Position numbers and translations under genes: made by a program. Below are positions 46,680 through 60,321 of a DNA stretch of 64,000 nucleotides, in pieces; position 1 is the first letter of the stretch, and every line of letters starts with the position of its first letter. Source of the DNA: Datnioides undecimradiatus (taxonomy: Eukaryota; Chordata; Actinopteri; Lobotiformes; Datnioididae); contig WARS01000029.1 in NCBI GenBank assembly GCA_008933995.1, positions 9,061,107-9,125,106 of the forward strand, in the 5' to 3' direction. Below the pieces are notes generated by a model. The model worked only from the letters and a program-made list of their open reading frames with translations. It was not told the origin of the DNA and did no database searches.

Positions 46680-48348
46680 CTCTCACTCATCTCTGAAATG
46701 TTTGATAGATTTAAAAGATCAACAACCTTGTGCTTTGGGATTGCTTTGGTTCAACATGGCAATTGCAGGCCCTCCAATCACATCAGCAGAGATTAGTGTC
46801 AGAAGTCACTGACTCCTGCTAAAACATGATTTTTTAAAATAAATCAAGTGAACACATACAGATGCCCACAAGATAAAATCTACACCAGTGTTGTTTGTGG
46901 CTAGTAAATATGGCAACAACAAAAGCAATGACTCCATGATAGGAAACATAAACATGACCTTTTAAAAACTTGATCTGCAACAAATATAAATTATGACCAC
47001 AAGGCTATGGAAATGATATACACTATATATTATACACACGTTTAGTTCCAGGGCTTAATTTGAAACTTAAGGTGCAGTTGGTAAGTGCGTGCTCTCTCTC
47101 ATACCTTCTTCTTTATGTCTCTCAGGTTGTTGACTGGGCGGTATCTATCTCTATCTAACGTTATGAAGCTACATAAAACATTACATAAAGTATCAAAACA
47201 TGATAAGGAGGCTTACTTGGATTAAAGAAAGTTGCAAGTAAGATGGTGACTGACTGCAGGACTATTGAAAGTTTGAGCAAAGTTCTAACTGCTGTTTCTG
47301 GTTTGACCCAGCTGCTGTGCAGAAGCCATCTCAGCTGCACAGTGGCTATAAATAAACCAGTGTGCCATGCTGACACCTGCATGTCACACCAATCATCGAA
47401 GGCACAAAGAAAGACAGGTATTGATTTAACCTCATCTGGATTTGTGTGAATTGTATTTGTGCCAGTTTTTACAGTATCATTTGAAATGGATGTATCTGTA
47501 ATGTCTCTGCTGGAAAATACACAAAATCATTTTGTTTAGTGATGCATATTGTTATATCACCACACGCTGACAAACCACATTATCACAGACGGTGGCAGCA
47601 TGGTGGTTAGAGAGATAATCTCATCAGCTACGCGTATATTTCTTCTGTATTACTTTGTGCACAATTGGAATACCTGATGAAACAGTTTATCATTGGAATA
47701 ATGTAAGCAAGGTTTGAATTGTCGTGGTCCCATTTTGAATGCATGTCCGTACTTTTACTTGCTGCATATTATATCATGCACAGTGTTGATATGCAGTTGT
47801 GTTGACGAAGATTTGTCATTGAGTGCTCTACATTGAGCTGAAATGAGCTCTCTGTATGGCTGACCTGCAGTGACTGTGCTGCTGTGGCAGTTTCAGCGAT
47901 TCATTTACTGTAAGTAGAGGACTTCTTGTTGGCTCATTAGCCATACAGTTTAATGTATGTTTTCAACTCATGGTGCTGCACAAATACTTTCTGAAAAACT
48001 TCCAACTTTCAGATCTGGCACATTCATCTTAAATCTGAGCCCATTTCCTTTTTTAACCCAAACATGAACTTACTTTATTTTAAAGCTAATACTTATATAA
48101 CATGTTTTTTTTTTAATCTTATGCATTAAGCCAACTCCCTGGTGGGGAAATCACAATATATCTGCCCATTGCCTTTATTTGGATCCATATTTTTGTGCCG
48201 TGTTTGTTTCCAGGATTTTAAAAAGGTAAGGAAGACGCACAGTGCAGAGAAATGAAATGTCAGTTGTCAGCAAGTTGAACCGGCATGCTGAGTGTGAGAG
48301 CGAGAAGAGAAGATTGAGAAAGAGGGATTGTTACAGTTTGGTGCAGTT

Positions 48349-48388
48349 ACCACATCAAATGTCCAGAAACCACATCAAGTGTCCAGAA
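48349..48388 (+). repeat. 20-bp tandem duplication
   Basis: ACCACATCAAATGTCCAGAA is followed at once by a copy with a single A-to-G change. It is a young replication-slippage duplication. Confidence 0.95.
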
Positions 48389-50240
48389 AACAAAACAACA
48401 ACAACAAAAAACACAGAACACTTTATCCGAGATTTGGAGGGAGTACCAGAGTATACCTCCAATGAAAAACTGGGACAAAACATCCTCATGATATTTCCTT
48501 ATTTAGCTTTATCTTATCTAGATCTAGTTTGTATGTTGTTGTGTAGCTGTTTTAGAAACACCCTTTAAAAAGGTTGATGGGAATCTGTTTAACTTTAATT
48601 TTGGCACAAATGGCTGAAATCTTAAATAAAATGCTTATGAACTAATTGACTAATTGAATCTTATAGATTAATTGATTTGTACGATTTTTTTTTTTTAATT
48701 AAAAAATTACATTACAGGATGTTTCCATTGTTTCAAACTGTATATATCCAAACATGTATCTTTTGATGATACGCTGATAGGATTTATATTTTTACATTCA
48801 TAAAACAGGTCCACTGAGTATGCTTACCACATGGGAGTCTGAGGGTCAGGGTGATAGATATAACGCATATAGCCTTTGACACCAGAGGCCTGGTTTCCCG
48901 TACAGACTCATAACAGCTTATTAATTATTGAGTGGTGATAATAATTATCATTATATATTAATAGCAGTGATTTTTCCCTTGTGTTTGCTAAGTCATTTTG
49001 GTTACCTGAACATTTCTCTATCTTTGGCTGTAATAATGGTGCTCATACCTGCAGAGATAAAAGTACAGTAATTAAAGTAGCAGCTCAAACTCACCATGGT
49101 CACCACCAAAACAGATGAAATTAGGCAATTATGCAAAACTGGCTACCGTAAGTTACATACAGTAATTGCTGACTGACACTGTAATGTTATAATCCATTGA
49201 TGCATAAAACACTTTATTTTCTGTGCCCCCAGCTCTGATTTGGGTTGTTTTGTTTGCTCAAAAGATGCTCTGTGCTGTAGTAGTACTGCCACTGTGGTCG
49301 TCAGATATGAGACACACTGGTTTTGAATTGCCTGTGGGGAGAATGCACATGTAAAAGCTTCCTCTTCAGTGTCTACTTTTCTCTTATTAAGCACAATATG
49401 TGAAATTACTTTTCTTGCACTCACTTGCTTCTCCTACTGTTGTTTGGCCCCTTTGTTGTTTGTGTGTGTGTGTCACTTACAGACTAAGTTCACATATTGG
49501 AATGGACAGATTTGATTGGCTGAGTAGCATCATTTGAGATAATTGCAACTGGTTTGCAGTTTTCCCGGACTGCTAACTCAGCACGGAAAAGGCTAGAGTT
49601 ACTGCTCTGGTTAAAATAGAAATGTTACATTAAACTGTAATAAATCTTAGTAATTTATTGGTTATAGGTATGGAGGTGGGTGGCAGGTTAACAAGGTAGG
49701 GACATTTGGTCATTTTGCTAACAAGGGGAATAGCATCCTGCCACATTTACCTCAAATCATGGACTGCTTGTAATAGACTTACTATTAAATTACAATAAAT
49801 TCACTAGAAAATTTTTACAACTTTGTAATCATGACACTTTGTTTTCCATGCCGAACGTAACTTGAGACTGTAGTTTCTCATCTGATCTTATCCAAAGGTC
49901 CTTAAAAGTATTTCACCCCTAATGAACATCTCACATTCTCAAAATGAGAAATTCTAGTATTTCAGTCTCCATGCACCACAAAGGCTGGGGTATTACCTGA
50001 GAAACAATGTGCCTGTTAACTTTGATTAAATGAGTTCTAAAAACCATGAGCTTTGGCTAATTGGTTAATTGCTCTTTAGAAATTTAGAGTGAACTTAAAA
50101 TTAACCTCTTAAGCACCAAGGGGAGCTCAGAACAGATTTGGATAGCAGTCTAATAAGGAAGAAATCCACTAAGAATTGCAAATTTTCACATTAGAGATTA
50201 TGTTTACACTCCCATCTCAGGCGAGTGATGCTGATAAACA

Positions 50241-50300
50241 CCCGTGACACGAATCAAATGTAGGTTTGAGTCGGGAGGTCTCGCTAACCACGAGACCACG
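50241..50300 (-). repeat. tRNA-like SINE head
   Basis: On the minus strand CGTGGTCTCGTGGTTAGCGA (50,300-50,281) resembles the A-box side of a Glu/Gly/Asp-type tRNA. CATTTGATTC (50,260-50,251) resembles the B box. The spacing is short and arms do not pair well, so it is a degenerate pol III-derived relic and not a tRNA gene. Confidence 0.4.
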
Positions 50301-50969
50301 CTTCAACCCAGGGTCGTTTCATGTAGTGAGCCAGCCAGCATTCATGCTACATTAAAGGTTATTTTTCCCACTCTGATATCAAAAGGAAATATTCAAGAAA
50401 ATATTCTCACAGGGGTGTCCTCAGTTGGCATTTCTTCTCAGAGAAGACAAACAACTCTCAGGACAGAGTCTGCTCTTTCTCTGCTGCCTTTGAATCTCTT
50501 TCTCTCTAATCTGTGTGCTTGTGTTTCCACCTTTTGTTTACTTTTCAGACTAAAGCTGCACATTTCTATTCCTATTGAGCTCTTACTCTGATTATTGGTG
50601 TAAAAGTAATAAAAGACAATGTTTGATGCATTGCCAAGTTTATGTTATTTAAAGGTCAATTAAAGGTCTGGCTAATAAAAAAGCCTTCTAACTGTACTTG
50701 GCCTGCCTGGAGTGTCTGCTTTTGGGTCATGTTTACCCTTAAAACATTTTTCATAATTCTCTGCAAAGCATGTATACTTTAAGAAAAAGTGCAAATTCGG
50801 GTCAACCAGTGCACAGCGATGGTCCTCGTTGATGAAAGAGCCTGAACCATGTGTTCCTCATGAAGCTGGTATAATGTTTGTTGACTGTTTTATTTTATTA
50901 ATCACAACACAAAACACAAACCTGACCCATTTAATGGAGATTCTCACTATGCGCTCCTCTTCCTCTACT
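50301..50969. other. unassigned non-coding sequence
   Basis: Contains a plus-strand open frame (50,244-50,591) that overlaps the SINE head. No domain is recognised. Confidence 0.45.
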
Positions 50970-51275
50970 TCTCCTGTTAGAAATCACCACAGCACATCAT
51001 CTGTTGCCATCTCACCAGCAAATTGGGGCTCCAACCAATCTGCCATGGAAATCTGACTATCGATTTGGCTTGTCTCACCTATGGCAAATGCCCTTCCTGA
51101 TGCAACCCTCCCCAAGTTTTCTGGGCCTCCCCAGTGCACTGGCCTGTGCAATTCCAGTGACTGGTTAGCAAACTGGGGTTCAGTGTCTTGCCCAAGAACG
51201 TGCTAAAGTAAGGATTGAACGCCAACCCTATGATCATGGGATGGCTCCCACTCTACACACACTACACCACTATAC
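50970..51275 (-). repeat. tRNA-derived teleost SINE-like repeat
   Basis: The plus strand shows the familiar teleost order 'GTTAGAAATCACCACAGCAC', then AAATGCCCTTCCTGATGCAA with CCCTCCCC (51,086-51,113), then CAGTGCACTGGCCTGTG. Next comes GGGGTTCAGTGTCTTGCCCA (near 51,175), then GGATTGAAC and ACACTACACCAC. Read on the minus strand, TGGTGTAGTGTGTGTAGAG (51,269-51,251) is an A-box-like word and GTTCAATCC (51,220-51,212) a B-box word, 31 bases apart. The family is widespread in fish genomes; I do not give it a name. Confidence 0.7.
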
Positions 51276-53526
51276 TTAACAATAATGACTTTTCATGATT
51301 ATTACAATTTACTTCATAGGTCATATCTATTTTTTGGTTGAAAATGGCAGCAGTTACTCCAAGAAGAACTCGTTTCATGTTTCCTATTATGTCTGTATTT
51401 TGACACAATTTAATTTAGCAGCACGAACCCAGTAGACTGCACTTAAAATCTGGGATTAGGTTTGCAAGGGCTGTTTTATATAAACAGCAGACTCCCAGCT
51501 CACTTGTAATGACCCAACCATCACCACTGTGATCCAGGCATGATTTCGATTAGCTCTCAACAGTACGGAGAACAATATGAGTAAATGTCTAAATAATAAG
51601 GATGCATTTTGGCTTTATTTGTGGGCTCAAAAACAAATGTCATACCTGCTTCCATCATGATGTGCAAAGTCCTGTTTGGTGTTTTGCACAGTTTCAAGAA
51701 CTCAGAGAGGTGTTTCATGTATGCTGTAAGCTTGGTGTGTTTCACATTGCAGGCTCAAGTGTTATATTTCACCAGCTTGCTTGTTGTCACATCTCTCACC
51801 TAGTGTTGAGCAGATATCATGACTTCCTTTTAGTGGCTTGTGACACGTAATAAATTGAAGTGAAACATGTCATGTTGAAAGGCCTTCACCATGTCGGTCT
51901 ACTTTTGTTCTTTATCTCAACAGCAGACGGCGGCTGGGAGCTGCTGTGTGGCATCGCTGTGACAGACAGCCTTGCCAATGAGCTAGTGCCAGCCAGACTC
52001 ATTATTCCCCCCCTTAACCTACTTTACTGCTTTGACAAATGTGTCTGTCTTGTGTCTTCCATTTTAGAGGGAGCCCCTGAGTTGTCTAACTCATCAGCCA
52101 GTAAACACACAAGCCTGTTCTGTCGCAGATGGATTGTCACTGTATTTCTGATGAATTGGCATGTGTTCTCGAGTCTTATCATTCTTTGGGTTGTCATTAT
52201 GGAGCAAGGATAAAGACAGAAGTTACAGAAGATTAGTTGGTAAGATGTAAAATGTGAATATAAAAACAGATCTAAACCAGGGGATCACTTAATTGAAAAT
52301 GAAATCACCACATTTAGGTTCACTCCATGTTGTTACTCCCATTAGCTAAGGATTTATGATAATGTACATTATTATCTCTCTATTATTATTTTCATGATGT
52401 TGTGATATCTATGTGCCACTCTTACCCCCTCGTCAAGCATCCTGTTTCCATGGTAACAGCGTAAGGGAACACAGGATTTCTGCTCTTGCTAAAGATAAAT
52501 AACACGAGCAAGCCGACTATATTTAAACATCAGAAGTAGTTGCCCATCTCAAACAAAGGCATCTTTTTTGTTATTCCTTTACATGCATTCACGTGATCAT
52601 TTGTCTCTATGTATGTGAAAAAGCTGTATGTAAAAAAAAGTAAGCACACGTCGTATTTTGTTTGGAAGAATTTTTGAATTCTGATTTAAGATCACGCAGA
52701 ATTTCTCTGGTTTTTTTGGGCATATATTATTGAAAAGCCTCACACTGTGACACTGTGGATTTGCTCTAAAAGCTTTAAAAGGACATATTTCATTTCGTTT
52801 CAACTTTAAGTTCAATTTTAACTTCTTTCATTAACAACAGCTCTGCATCAGAAAATGAGGTTATACTGATAGTATAGTAAATACACAGACTGGAATAAGC
52901 GACAGCATTAAAAAACACAGCATTAAGAATCTGTATTGGTATTACTAGCTAAATTATTCCTCTTTCTTTAAAACACCATTGTGAGTATCAGTTCTCTAGT
53001 TACCAGAAGAGTTGGTATAGCAACCATAAAGGCATGATGTAATAGGAAGTAAAGTGACAGATTAAAATAGATTTGGACTAAAAAATGTCCACCAAAGGCC
53101 ATTAGAGGCCTAGTGAAAGTAACTAGCTTTAATCAGAGTGGGAGTACTGTGAGAGCCTGTCAGAGGTTGCAAAAAGTGTTGGCACACACATTTTCCAGTT
53201 TCTGCTCAGGTGTCCATGTGCACAGCTGTCTCCCAGTTGTGTGAAACATACTTTTCATAATAGAGCGGGGAGCATTTTTTTTTTCCCTTCCAGCAAAAAC
53301 CTCAAACAGCCACTGTGTCCCAGTGGAAGAGCTTCACTCTTAGTGCTTCACACAAAAACTTTGCCTCATTTCCTGCACACTGCCACTTTTTCAAGTCCAA
53401 TTCGATCGAATGAGATCTTTTCTACTCTTTTCTTTTAGTTTCTTCTGAGCTGAAGGTTGGTAGTTACTGTCTATTTTTAGCCTGAGCTGCATTGCCTTTT
53501 AGCTTTAGACTCTTTCTCTCAGATGC

Positions 53527-53545
53527 TTTTTTTTTTTTTTTTTTT
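53527..53545 (+). repeat. poly-T tract, T19
   Basis: Uninterrupted run of 19 T in a T-rich setting. No retroposon body is recognised on the minus strand. Confidence 0.95.
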
Positions 53546-55491
53546 GCTCATGCACAATGATCCTTTAGCTCTTTCTTGTACGCTGGCATTCCTCGGGGGA
53601 TGAAGCTGCAGCAGTTGGAGGAGTTTGGCAAAAAACTTTTCTTAACTACAACTAAGGCATGTGTTTGGAAAGTTACAGCAAAGGATAAGAACTCTGTGCT
53701 GGGATATCATCTCATGAGGGTGTCTGTCACGTATGCAGGGATTGGTGTTAGATACTTGCTGAGTCGCTCAATGTGTCTGAGTGCCATGTGCTGTGTGTTA
53801 TGCTTGAGAGGGTTTTGAGAACATGCCCAGATGGTGCCATCTTCCCTTTCATTTTGCAAGCAACTGGTGGCTTTAGGATGGTTTCAAGTGATCTGCTACT
53901 GACCACATTTGGTTTTGACATCAACCTAAGACTGGCTGCACAGTCTCTGAAGGTTACAGACACAATTTTTCATCAGGAAGGTCATTCTGGATAAGAGAAG
54001 ATGGTACAAATATCTGAAACATTATGAACCACTGCAGTTCTGTGCATGATGGGTAGGAGACAAATGTAGGAAGAGCAATGCAGTTTTATTTTAAAACGAA
54101 TATAGGATCAACCCTCTGTCTCAAGCAAGAAATCTGTTAAAGGAAAGCCTGCATTAAACATGACTCTAACATTTTCTCTGCTCCAGTTTTTAGTTGTCAC
54201 CAATATTATGAGCACAATAAATATATCAGCTTTGTTCTCCACAGAAGACAATGGTCAATTCTAATTTCCAAGTGGAAAAAAAAACAAGTTTGACTTCAAG
54301 GGACAGAAACTGTCTTATTATCATTAAAAGAAATCAGTAAAATGCCACCATCAGTGATTGTACAGGATAGATAGAATAATTATGTCTTGCTTCTGCTAAA
54401 ATGTAAGTGACCACTGTCAAAATCATGTTTATGTTCAGACATGTTAAGGATTGGTCAGACATGATTAATTTTGCTCAAAATGTTGGTGATCCAAATGAAA
54501 AGAACAGACAATTGTGTGAACAGTACTGTATAATTAACAGTAACCACCATACTGTGTGACCACAGATGTGGTGGATAAACCACAATGGTTTTTGCTTCTG
54601 TTAGGTTCTGTCTGCACCATCTGTATTCACACATTTTGAAGGTCACACAAAGCAGCGCAGCACGGTGGGTAACATTCCTACTGTGCTTGGATAATTTTAG
54701 CTTAAATGTACAGAAAATTGTTATCTCTCTCCTCTAAGGAGTTATACCACATTATGGCTACATTTTAACAAGACACTGAGTGCCACAGTGCTCCCTGTCT
54801 TCAGACCAGCAGTTTCTGACTCACAACTTTCATGTTTTGGTTTTTACATTTTTTTTAGAGATACATAACTCAACATTTCTGCAGTAGAATTCCTAAACAC
54901 AACTATTTTATTTGTTTGGTTGAGTTTTGCATGCACCTCATCCTGAATGTTTTCAACACTTTTTAAACCCAGAAAAACCCATCATAATTTTAATCAAGGT
55001 AATTGCCCATTTCATTTGGTGGTCAATGGCCTCATACTATAGCCCCATTACGCATGCTTCAGCATTGTGGTAATCTGCCAGAGGCTCCTTACATTTTAAG
55101 CCATATCAACTATATACACAGTATTCACAGGTTCTTGGTTATTCTAAATTTCATATTTTAAGTAATTAAAGAATAATTAGATGCCTTGATCTGAGGTATG
55201 AATCTTAACAGTTAGAAGATGATTGCAGTGATGGCATGGATGATGAAGACAGCAACTCTCATTATCCCATGTTTCTTGAAAACACCACAAAACTCTACAT
55301 TTTTTTATTGCTTTGATTGAGAAACCTAGATATAAAAGCACAATTATACAATTAAGAGAATAGATTATGCAACATCTGACATGTGTGTGTTCAAGCATTC
55401 ATTTGCATTTCTCTGTCACATCCCATCCACTTCCACTTTTTAATTTCTCGACTAAGTTGCCTGACTTTCCTTCTACAATCCTCAATAAAGC

Positions 55492-55510
55492 AAAAAAAAA
55501 AAAAAAAAAA
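55492..55510 (+). repeat. poly-A tract, A19, after AATAAA
   Basis: A run of 19 A follows CAATAAAGC directly. This could be the A-tail of a retroposed sequence ending at 55,510. No homology is seen upstream, and the AATAAA is closer to the tail than usual. No clear target duplication was found. Confidence 0.9.
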
Positions 55511-56584
55511 GTATTCCTCACTGCTACATAGGGAGGGGCTACATTAACAGCACTGAAGGACAAGAGGAGGAGGACTTATGGATCTTTCCATCTGGCAGCA
55601 ATTTCATTAATTACGCCCCCATTCAATGACTGCACAGGAAACAGAGACTGCCCTGTACAAAATAGATTTCCCATAATTCATTCATTCATTCTTTCATCTC
55701 TCACTTGTATGTTTGACACTGTTTGTTTCTAAATGTATTTTTTGTTGAAACCAAAAGGTAAATGCACTATTGTTTGGTGGAAAAAAAATTACAATAGTGA
55801 CCATTTAAAAATCTAAGATGGCTGCTGAAGATACTGTTTGTTTGACATACTGTATGTGGGGTAAATATATTTCTTTGATTTCTGGCATTAAATCAGTAAG
55901 GTAGGGTGTTTAAATAAATGTACTACCTACTACTACTAGACCTACTACTATTACAGTCAAACACTGTGGGTAATTTCTAAAAAAAAAGGATAGTCTTCTG
56001 CTACATCATGGTGGGTTTCAAATGAAATGCAAACAAAGCAACTCTCAATGAAAATTCAGAGTATGTGACAATGGACAGTATTAAGGAAGTACTAGACATG
56101 CAAGAGATCTGTTAAGAGGCAGGACACTTTGCATTTTGCACTGCATTTGACAGGTTTTCTCAACTCCAACAACCAGGCTCGGCCAACAAAAAAGTAGTAA
56201 GTGGTTTGTGAGTTTATCTCAAGGCAAGTCTAAATAGTTCTCAAAATGATATTGGTGACCTAAAGAAACACCCAAAAGCAAAGAGAGAAGGCCCCAAATC
56301 AACAATATAAACTGAGCTGGATCACTGGTTGAACTGGGAAAAACTACAGAACAGAACCTACCAACAAAAAGGTTTAGGTAGATGTACCCACTCGAAAACA
56401 CAATTAGACATATCAGCTAGACATAGCCATACCAGGCTATAATATTATTTAGAAATAATATGAACCTTGTTTTTTTTTTAGTTTTGCAACCCTTAGGTTG
56501 GAAGTCCATCTTTCTCACTGTAAACCATTTGTTGTGTGCAATATATGGAAGAATTATGTTCTCTGCTGATGAAGGTAACAGATA

Positions 56585-57745
56585 TCAGTAAAGAACATTT
56601 GCCCTTGGTAACGTCAATATAGAGTGGCTGTTGGATTTATGTCCATTGAGAAACAAGCTGAACAGCACCGGCTTCTTTTGTAATTTAACTCACATGGTGA
56701 ACAAATCTCTGAGAAGGTATTGTGATTGTGCTGGGCAAACATCAGCAACGTATTGAACACATATTTACAAATGGCAGGGAATTATACTCCAAAGCAGTTT
56801 CTCTCCTTGTGGAGTTTGACGAGCATAATATAGTTGCCATAGTAAGAAAAAACTGTATAACAGGTCACACAGAACATTATGGGAAAATAATGTTGTTGCA
56901 GACATAGATAATGTTCAGTGGAACCAAGTGTTGGTATTAAATGAGGTGGAAAAAGCCCTGAAATTATTTACAGACGTATTTCTCTCGGTGGCCAGTGAAC
57001 ATGTCCCATTAACAAAATGTAAGGTAAGATCTAAGAGCACACCGTGGATTGAAGAAGAACTGAGGGAGTGTACATGTAAAAGAGATGAGCTGAGGAAAGT
57101 TGCCATAGATTTTAAAGGAAATCAAAAAGGCAGATGTTAATTGAGAAAAAAAGTTAAAGTTAAATAGAAAGAATATTATCACGATAAAACCCAGGAGAGG
57201 AATAATTTCTTGATGGCGACAAACTTGAAAACATTGAGTAAAATATCAGCTAGATTCTTTTGTTGAGGTTAATGGAATTTTCCTAACAAAGGACAAAGGA
57301 CATTGCAAGTCAACTCAGTAATGTCGTGCAGACAGAGCTGATAAGTTAAGAAAAGTATTGCAGGATATGTTTTCTTGTTTCTCTTATGAAAATCAGACAA
57401 TGTGTTTTTGTGTCAACCCACATAAAATGAAAAGGTGGCAAAAACAACTCACTGGGCTCAGTACTGATAAACTGGCTGGTTTGGATAATTCGGACTGATG
57501 CTTACTTAAAGCTGTATCATAATTTAAATGCACTACCAATATTTTCAACCTAAGTTTGAAGTAAAAGTTGTTCTTCCAGACTTAAGAAGTGAAACAGTTT
57601 CTGAAAAACAAACCAAGCTAAGCTACAAATAGCAAGTTTTAAGTTTTTTATATGTTGTATGTCTTATTTTGTGTGGACCTGAGATGAAGTTACACCTTAG
57701 GGACAGCTAAAGTGGATCCAATTACAGAGTAAATAATCAACAAAA
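56585..57745 (+). mobile_element. L2-like LINE retrotransposon fragment, RT core deleted
   Basis: Three broken frames carry LINE protein remains. GNVNIEWL (56,607-56,630) matches the Gly-Asp/Asn-Asn-X-Asn region of an AP-endonuclease. IEHIFTN...DEHNIV (about 56,764-56,850) matches its C-terminal SDH-type motif. LRECTCKRDEL after TPWIEEE (about 57,040-57,100) matches the linker before the reverse transcriptase. STDKLAGLDNSD (57,460-57,495) and NIFNLSLK (about 57,538-57,561) match the start of an L2/CR1-type RT. Then the sequence jumps at about 57,610-57,640 to a 3' end with GTGTGGACCTGAGATGAAG and GGACAGCTAAAGTGGATCC (57,671-57,719), the usual L2-like tail of fish. The catalytic RT core is absent. 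Frameshifts and stops make it dead. Confidence 0.8.
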
Positions 57746-60321
57746 TCCCCTTATATTTAACATGTGTTTGCAGATGTCACTGCAAATGTTAGTGTTGAAC
57801 ACGCTTTGGATCTGGGCATCACATTAAGGCTTGAAAACTGCATTTTGTGAAGGATGGCAATATCACAAACATCATAATTGAAATTGTGGAAGCTTGTCTA
57901 CAAATTTATACTCATAAATTCAGTGCCATTGTTTCATAGTTTCAGTTTCGAGCTCTTATAATAGCGCCATTGTACCATAACACTGATAATAGCGCCTCTT
58001 TTCTGCTGATTATATCTTGTCCTTTGTTGGTGTTGTGGATTGTCTCACTTCCCTTCAACTCAGATAAATGTTATTGGTCCCAGAGCTGGCCAATGAGCCA
58101 TGAAGCACGCCTGATTAATTGAAAAATCTAAAGAGATAAAGACCATACTGCTGCTAAACTGAGGAGCACAAAAGGTAATGAAGAGATACAGCCAGCACTG
58201 CTGCAAAGCTAAAAAAAAGGTAGATAAAGCACTAATATTACTGAGGGTAAAAGTCGTGTGTGTCTGGAATGGCTAGATGATTTGTGAAAGATCATACACA
58301 ACATATAAGTGAAAGACTTATATATATACCAGTAGTAACTGTTGCTGGTGGAAAAAGGGCTGGGGTAGCCACATTATAACAGTGCCCTCTTGGATGCCCC
58401 TATGGTAGATAAAACAGAATAAAATGCGCTCTCCCCGGTCCCCTTCCAGTGGACAAAACATGATGAAGTGCAGGGATGCCCAGCCCAGCTGATGCCCTTT
58501 TCATTTTTTTTGGGCTCTGACCCCCAAAGAGCTTGAGTAAGAGCCTGAGTTTACCACTGGTAACCATCTCCGCCACGTTCTTCTATTGGATGGTTGCCCA
58601 ACACCAAGTAGGTGGATCTTAAATAAGAAAAGCCTGCCAGAGACAGATGCTGCGAGAGGTGTAAACAAAATAGACTAACAACCAGCATGCTGCAGAAAAG
58701 CAAGTGATGTCTTGATGATGAACAGTGAATAATAACCCTTCAGTTTAGTTTAGTCTGCTTTTATATTTTAACCTACATGATATGGAACAAATGCATAGCT
58801 GTGAGTAGTTAGTGCCTGAGTGGCAAGTGGATGCCGTAGAAGACAATACAGACTAATCAAAGTTAAGCTAAGGCCCATATCCTAATTATTTCCCTTGGAC
58901 ACGACAACAATATATATTATAGTATTTCACGTGCAATGCCATTATTCACATTTCTTTCATTCACATGCTGAAATGCTTAATGTGACCAAAGTGTTGGATA
59001 GTGGAGTGTCAGCATGCTTAAATGTTAAAAAAAGGAGAGTACTGGATGCTGAAGGTATTATCTTAAGTCTTTATTGTGATTATTCACCATGCAGACCTCA
59101 ACACCCTTTCTCATTTAGTTTATAGAATATATGGGCAACACACTATGTTCTTCTTGCAACTCTGTTGCCATTTGTAGTTTGAGAAGTACAGACCAGTCAT
59201 TACTGAAGTAGCTTTGGTTGCATGCAGGTAAACAGTCTGTGTGGAGAGCAAAAGAATTATTTTTTTTTATTAACTTTCTTAGGTTTGTATTCGTATGCAG
59301 ATATCTGTTTATAAAGATCAGCAAAATCAGACTGTAAAGAATTTCTGGCAGAAGGAAGAGAAGGTCTTGGCCTGGAGATTTGTTATCTGGATATCTGCTG
59401 GCCCTGGAAAATCATCTGTTGCCCCCTGGGGGTAAAAATTGTCATAAGACGATAAGCACTGGGTTCCAAGATTGTGTCTAATATGATTGCAACACCCTTT
59501 TGGATGAAATATGGAGAGATGGAGGGTTTGATGAGCCCTCTGCCTTCTTTAATTTAGATTTTCCCCAGCGGTAGGTCCCCCACGGTGTAGCAACTCATGT
59601 CTGACATGGATTTAAAGGCAGATAACATGTGGAAACCATGGTGATTTTACCTTGCCCTCACACCCACTTCCCTCCTCTCATCTCCCTCCACTTTTATCAC
59701 CTCATTAGCGCACAGCCTTGGAGGATTCTTCAAGGTGTCGTAGGTGTAACACATCCAGATGGACTGCCATTTTATTTGTTCTATGCTGTTTACATCCTCC
59801 ATGCACTGTTGCGGTATGAGCTGTGGCCACGTGAGACTCAGTGTGACTTACAGTACAGCATGTTGCTACAGTACCCTGGAATATTTTGAACACAGGTTGC
59901 GTAGGACGAAAAGCCAAACAGTTTCAAACAAAAACTGTCTCCCATGCCCCACTGTGACTCATGAATCCCCTCTTAGGAGGATGTGCCCCTTCTACTTATA
60001 TTCAAACACAGCAAAACACCGGGGGACCAGAGTTAAGAAGCTGTGTACAGAGCAGCGGTTTGACAGCAGGAACTGTCAGATGGCATCTTTATTATGTTCC
60101 ATGAGGAGTCCTGGAGGACTGCACAAGCATCTGTTTCCTCTCTTTGCCGCCACTACAGTCATATAGAAATCAAGCAGCTTCACCCATTTGACAGAGGAGT
60201 ACATGATTTACAGGAACAATGGAGGCCAGACAAATGTACTGCAGGGGGAATGGTAGGAAGTGCATTACAAGTGGGTTGTCACAACGCTGTGATTCATGCA
60301 TTTGGCTTTGTTGTTGTTGTG
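57746..60321. other. unassigned sequence
   Basis: No gene. The words ATAATAGCGCC occur twice close together (about 57,959-57,968 and 57,987-57,996). A plus frame at 59,759-60,166 (135 codons) overlaps other frames and has no domain; I do not call it coding. Confidence 0.5.
59419..59436 (-). promoter_or_regulatory. CTCF-like motif (one mismatch)
   Basis: The plus strand reads GTTGCCCCCTGGGGGTAA. On the minus strand ACCCCCAGGGGGCAAC fits the CTCF core except for one base (C in place of A at the third core position). The sequence is also nearly palindromic (CCCCCTGGGGG), which weakens the call. Confidence 0.3.

Larger units (their letters stand above)
43710..50240. other. unassigned sequence with small tandem repeats
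   Basis: About 6.5 kb without a supported gene. It contains T16 at 45,734-45,749 and the two small tandem duplications listed separately. CA-rich patches lie near 45,250-45,500. Poly-T is also seen near 48,100 and 48,685. All open frames are short and without domains. Confidence 0.5.
51276..56584. other. unassigned sequence with poly-T and poly-A tracts
   Basis: About 5.3 kb without a supported gene. The plus frame 51,860-52,213 (117 codons) crosses two acceptor-like CAG/TAG sites but has no known domain or donor site. Homopolymer runs are listed separately. Confidence 0.5.

Noticed and set aside
47592..47625. SINE start (GGTGGCAGCATGGTGGTTAG)
   Set aside because: Resembles the first 20 bases of a common fish SINE, but nothing beyond it matches and no B box follows.
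50241..50300. A tRNA-Glu or tRNA-Gly gene on the minus strand
   Set aside because: The A-box side looks good, but the B-box side and arm pairing fail and the spacing is too short.
51860..52213. 117-codon plus-strand frame with acceptor-like sites at about 51,921 and 52,066
   Set aside because: The frame crosses the supposed acceptors without any matching donor, and the residues match no family I know.
59759..60166. 135-codon plus-strand open frame
   Set aside because: No recognisable domain, cysteine/histidine content without a zinc-finger pattern, and other frames open over the same bases.
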